From the IMG/VR virus record IMGVR_UViG_3300028571_000122, positions 1 to 23,587 of that record: a stretch of DNA of 23,587 bases; one strand, written 5' to 3'. Shown in pieces: positions 21,186 through 23,587 of the stretch. This DNA is from a virus. Each line of letters opens with the position of its first letter. Within the stretch, counting starts at the first letter, position 1. Below the pieces are notes generated by a model. The model was not told the origin of the DNA. It was given only the letters and a program-made list of their open reading frames with translations, and did not search any database. A program made the position numbers and the translations under genes.

Positions 21186-21859
21186 GCTCGTGCTCCAATC
21201 TTGGCGATGATGGCGCTGAGGTCCGGCGTCTCCCAGGCATCCAGCTTGCCGCTACGGTCCTTGGCCAACCACAAGCCATCGCTGTCGCACATCAGGGCAC
21301 GCTGCGTGGCACCCTCACCATCCTTCTCCACACGCAGGGCCAGCACTTCGTCAAAGAAGTAGGGCAGCGCCTGGCCGGTCTTGTTGCCCGGCATGCTGGG
21401 CGCGTACAGCACCCGGCCCATCTCGTCCTGCGTCTTCTCCAGTTTGGCGCTCATGTAAACATGGCGGCCAGGCAGATCGCGGAAGGCACGGATGATGTCG
21501 GCCATCTGCTCCTGCATGGCCCCATAGGCTGCGCGTGGGTCTTTGTTGACCTTCTTCTCGTGGTTGAGGCAGACCTCGGCGATCTCGCTGATCGAGTCCA
21601 GGGCCACCGACTGGTAAGCCTTGGCATCGTCCGAGCTGGTCAGCCATTCGTAGGCCTCCCGCAGATCGTCCATCGAGGCGATCTCGATGAAGGGCAGGTC
21701 TGCGTCCTGAATGGACAGCAGGCCACCTTCAGCGGACAGCACGATGGGGCTGGGCAGGCTTTTGATCAGCGAGGTTTTACCCGCACCGGCCTGGCCATAG
21801 ACCAGGACTTTGACACCGTTGGCAGCCAGGCTGCCGGTGGACTTCACGTTGATTGCCAT
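21182..21859 (-). CDS. Sak4-like RecA-fold ATPase (AAA_24), putative single-strand annealing protein
   Basis: This 225-aa protein carries Walker A GQAGAGKTS (22-30), a hydrophobic Walker B strand SVALDS with D88, and the AYGAMQEQMADIIRAFRDLP helix region (~110-130) typical of AAA_24/Sak4 proteins. These are short RecA-like ATPases that anneal or exchange single strands in phage recombination, usually with an SSB-like partner, here the DUF669 protein. It is the first gene of the leftward operon, 60 bases from the divergent promoters, with a strong AAGGAG before its ATG. Confidence 0.85.
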   Translation of the reverse strand: MAINVKSTGSLAANGVKVLVYGQAGAGKTSLIKSLPSPIVLSAEGGLLSIQDADLPFIEIASMDDLREAYEWLTSSDDAKAYQSVALDSISEIAEVCLNHEKKVNKDPRAAYGAMQEQMADIIRAFRDLPGRHVYMSAKLEKTQDEMGRVLYAPSMPGNKTGQALPYFFDEVLALRVEKDGEGATQRALMCDSDGLWLAKDRSGKLDAWETPDLSAIIAKIGARA

Positions 21860-21914
21860 GAGTGGCTCTCCTTTTTGGGTTGCTGCGCTTTCGGACCATC
21901 CAGTTGCGCAGTGC

Positions 21915-21944
21915 TTGCATCATAAACCGAAAATAGGGTATAGT
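21915..21944 (+). promoter_or_regulatory. Rightward sigma70-like promoter for HTH and primase genes
   Basis: The promoter has TTGCAT (21915-21920, -35), an 18-base spacer and TATAGT (21939-21944, -10). Transcription would start near 21951, about 33 bases before the HTH start. Both boxes lie within or beside the operator-like repeats. Confidence 0.6.
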
Positions 21945-21948
21945 GCAA
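21919..21948 (-). promoter_or_regulatory. Leftward sigma70-like promoter for the recombination operon
   Basis: On the minus strand TTGCAC (21948-21943, -35), an 18-base spacer and TATGAT (21924-21919, -10) form a good promoter. Its start would fall near 21912, about 53 bases before the ATPase gene. Its boxes overlap those of the rightward promoter, so the two cannot be occupied by RNA polymerase together. Confidence 0.6.
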
Positions 21949-21983
21949 GCACTCCCGCAAATATATTTTCAGAGGTGCAACTT

Positions 21984-22169
21984 ATGATGACTGTTGAGCA
22001 AATCAAAAAACGGCTAGAAGATGCCAATCTCAAGAGGGTGGCCGAGAACGCAGGCGTGCACCCGGCCACGGTTTACCGCTTCATGCAGGAGGAGTCCAAG
22101 CCCTTGTATGAGACGGTCAAGGCGCTGTCGGACTACCTGACAAGGCAGGAGGCCACAATCAATGGCTGA
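21984..22169 (+). CDS. Short HTH (Cro/C1-like) DNA-binding protein
   Basis: This 61-aa protein is mainly a single helix-turn-helix domain: helix 1 VEQIKKRLEDANL, HTH LKRVAENAGVHPATVYRFM (~17-35), and a C-terminal helix LYETVKALSDYLTRQ. This fits small XRE/Cro-type regulators, which usually bind as dimers. AGAGGT lies eight bases before ATG 21984; a second ATG follows at once. The open frame extends upstream across the promoters, but that part is not expected to be transcribed. It overlaps the primase gene by eight bases and very likely regulates the divergent promoters. Confidence 0.8.
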   Translation: MMTVEQIKKRLEDANLKRVAENAGVHPATVYRFMQEESKPLYETVKALSDYLTRQEATING

Positions 22170-23587
22170 CCTCTCCAACGTCCTCGGCGGCCCCTGGTCG
22201 CCACCACCAGAAAAAAGAGTTGCACCACCTGAGACACAGCTTCGAGACGCCATGATCGGTGCAGGCCTGGAGCCACCCGATCACATCGAGATGGACGGCA
22301 AGATTCACCGGTTCAAGTCAGGCACCAAGGGCACACCAGGCATCGACAAACCAGGCTGGTATTTGGTGTTCGGTGATGGCATCCCAGCCGGTCGGTTTGG
22401 ATGTTGGCGTGCAGGCATCGAAGTCACATGGCGTGCAGATGTAGGACGCAAGCTCACTGACTTCGAGGAGATGGCCCACGCAAGGCGCATCAATGAATCC
22501 AAGGTCTTGCGCGAAGCTGCCCAAGAGCGCCAACATCAAGTGGCCAGCGAGACGGTCGAGAAAATTTGGCTTAGTGGCGTCGCAGCCCACCCCGACCACC
22601 CTTACCTGAAGCGCAAAGGCATCCAGACCCACGGCGTGCGCACCACAGGCGATGGGCGGCTGATGGTCCCCCTCTACGATCAGGACGGCACCCTGAGCAC
22701 TTTGCAATACATCGATGAGGATGGTGGCAAGCTGTACCACCCCGGCGGCAAGTCGGGTGGCAAATTTTGGATGGTCGGCACAATGGACGAACCCGGCACC
22801 CTTTACGTGGCCGAGGGATTCGCCACCGCAGCCACCATCTATGAAACCACCAGCCGACCCTGCGTTGTTGCTTACAGCGCCAGCAGCCTGGTGCCGGTCA
22901 CATCAAGCCTGCGCGAGATGTACGGCGCAACTCAGGACATCGTTATCGTGGCAGACCATGACAAACACGGCGTGGGCCAGCGCTACGCAGACCAAGCCAG
23001 CGCAAAGTTTGGTGCTAGGGTGATCATCCCACCCATCGAGGGCATGGACGCCAACGACTACGTGCAAGCAGGACACAATCTCTCAGCCCTGCTGGTGCAG
23101 CAAACCGGCACAACTGTGATGGACAAGCTGCAGGTGGTGTTCGGTGACCAGCTCGGCAACGACTACGAGGCACCAGACGAGCTGGTCGAAGGCCTCATGA
23201 CCATCGGCAGCTCGGTGGTGGTGTACGGCGACAGCAACTCAGGCAAAACATTCTGGGCACTTTCAGTGGCCACGGCCATCGCCACCGGCTCGGACTGCTA
23301 CGGACGCAAGACCGACCCCGGCCTGGTGGTGTATCTGGCCAGCGAAGCCCCGGCCAGCATCCGGTCGCGCATGCAGGCCATCAAGAAGTTCCACGGCTGC
23401 AGCCTGGAGAACTTGGCGATGGTGCCGGTCCCGATGAACTTCTACTCAGGTGCCCAAGACGCACACGACGTGATCGAGATGGTCAGGGCCATCGAGAAGA
23501 TCAAGGGCAAGCCGGTACGCCTGATCATCGGCGACACGCTGGCCAGAATGAGCGCAGGAGCCAACGAAAACAGCGGCGAGGACATGG
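22162..23587 (+). CDS. Bifunctional primase-helicase, 3' end outside window
   Basis: The frame stays open for 475 codons to the window edge, so it is partial. Residues ~140-200 carry HPDHPYLKRKGI and a following RLMVPLYDQDGTLSTLQYI segment, as in phage/plasmid primases. A TOPRIM domain follows: E218 in LYVAEGFATAATIYE, D265-x-D267 in IVIVADHDKHG, and GMDANDYV. Then comes a RepA/AAA_25-type ATPase with Walker A GDSNSGKT (356-363) and Walker B-like LIIGDT near 454-459. No CHC2 zinc finger is seen in the first 200 residues. AGGAGG precedes ATG 22162. It would prime and unwind the phage origin. Confidence 0.85.
   Translation, partial: MADLSNVLGGPWSPPPEKRVAPPETQLRDAMIGAGLEPPDHIEMDGKIHRFKSGTKGTPGIDKPGWYLVFGDGIPAGRFGCWRAGIEVTWRADVGRKLTDFEEMAHARRINESKVLREAAQERQHQVASETVEKIWLSGVAAHPDHPYLKRKGIQTHGVRTTGDGRLMVPLYDQDGTLSTLQYIDEDGGKLYHPGGKSGGKFWMVGTMDEPGTLYVAEGFATAATIYETTSRPCVVAYSASSLVPVTSSLREMYGATQDIVIVADHDKHGVGQRYADQASAKFGARVIIPPIEGMDANDYVQAGHNLSALLVQQTGTTVMDKLQVVFGDQLGNDYEAPDELVEGLMTIGSSVVVYGDSNSGKTFWALSVATAIATGSDCYGRKTDPGLVVYLASEAPASIRSRMQAIKKFHGCSLENLAMVPVPMNFYSGAQDAHDVIEMVRAIEKIKGKPVRLIIGDTLARMSAGANENSGEDM

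Larger units (their letters stand above)
21910..21953. promoter_or_regulatory. Paired operator-like inverted repeat
   Basis: AGTGCTTGCA at 21910-21919 is the exact reverse complement of TGCAAGCACT at 21944-21953. Each arm also lies within a near-palindrome of form GTGC-N2-GCA: AGTGC-TT-GCAT on the left, and AGTGC-AA-GCACT on the right (21942-21953, perfect five-base arms). Their centres are about 32 bases apart, near three helical turns. They cover the -35 or -10 region of both promoters, so a dimeric repressor bound here would block both. The adjacent HTH protein is the obvious candidate ligand. Confidence 0.65.
21860..21983. other. Divergent control region
   Basis: This 124-bp space between the leftward recombination operon and the rightward HTH/primase genes is the longest non-coding stretch in the window. 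It contains two overlapping opposed promoters, an inverted repeat of ten bases, and a perfect 10-bp palindrome AAATATATTT at 21959-21968 in the rightward leader. No additional reading frame is convincing here. Confidence 0.75.

Noticed and set aside
1-23587. CRISPR arrays, tRNA or rRNA genes, insertion sequences, integrase and attachment site
   Set aside because: No spaced repeats, cloverleaf candidates, transposase motifs or recombinase motifs were seen on either strand; almost all bases are in the coding genes listed.

Overview
The window is a contiguous piece of a double-stranded DNA bacteriophage genome. It has tightly packed genes, almost no intergenic DNA and three functional blocks. 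The virion genes follow the order of the Salmonella podovirus P22: gp10-like tail protein, tail needle, ejection proteins, tailspike. The tail is therefore most likely short and podovirus-like. High GC with local dips, and the gene set in general, suggest a proteobacterial host, possibly a freshwater Burkholderiales; this is an inference and not proven by the sequence. No integrase, terminase, portal or capsid gene lies in the window, so lifestyle cannot be decided.

Region 1 (13-15180, + strand) is the late block. It starts with two small basic proteins, then a P22 gp10-like tail protein, a probable tail needle with a TNF/C1q-like tip, and small structural or cysteine-rich proteins. Three putative DNA-ejection proteins follow: one ending in a short S74-like chaperone module, one helical, and one of 1019 aa with a lytic transglycosylase domain. 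A P22-type tailspike with a head-binding domain and beta-helix comes next, then a second appendage-like cassette, and finally a lysis cassette with holin-like membrane proteins and an M15A endolysin. Base composition falls in the tailspike and appendage cassette, as expected for a swapped host-range module.

Region 2 (15177-21859, - strand) is an early operon read leftward. In transcription order it holds a Sak4-like RecA-fold ATPase, a protein of unknown function, a DUF669-like putative ssDNA-binding protein, a Cas4-like PD-(D/E)XK nuclease, two small proteins, an SF2 helicase, a cysteine-rich protein, a VRR-NUC nuclease and a run of tiny proteins. The tiny proteins include a ribbon-helix-helix regulator and a zinc ribbon. 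Most junctions are ATGA or TGATG overlaps. Together these genes look like a recombination/replication module with accessory regulators. Its last gene converges on the endolysin gene so closely that the two stop codons overlap. A strong hairpin-plus-T-tract terminator at 20227-20262 points against the operon.

Region 3 (21860-23587) is the control and replication-initiation region. A 124-bp gap holds two divergent sigma70-like promoters that occupy almost the same bases, each -35 box facing the other's -10 box, with a matching pair of near-palindromic sites. To the right lie a 61-aa HTH protein and an overlapping primase/helicase gene cut by the window end. This looks like a compact autoregulated switch choosing between the two early transcription directions, and it is the most interesting regulatory element seen.
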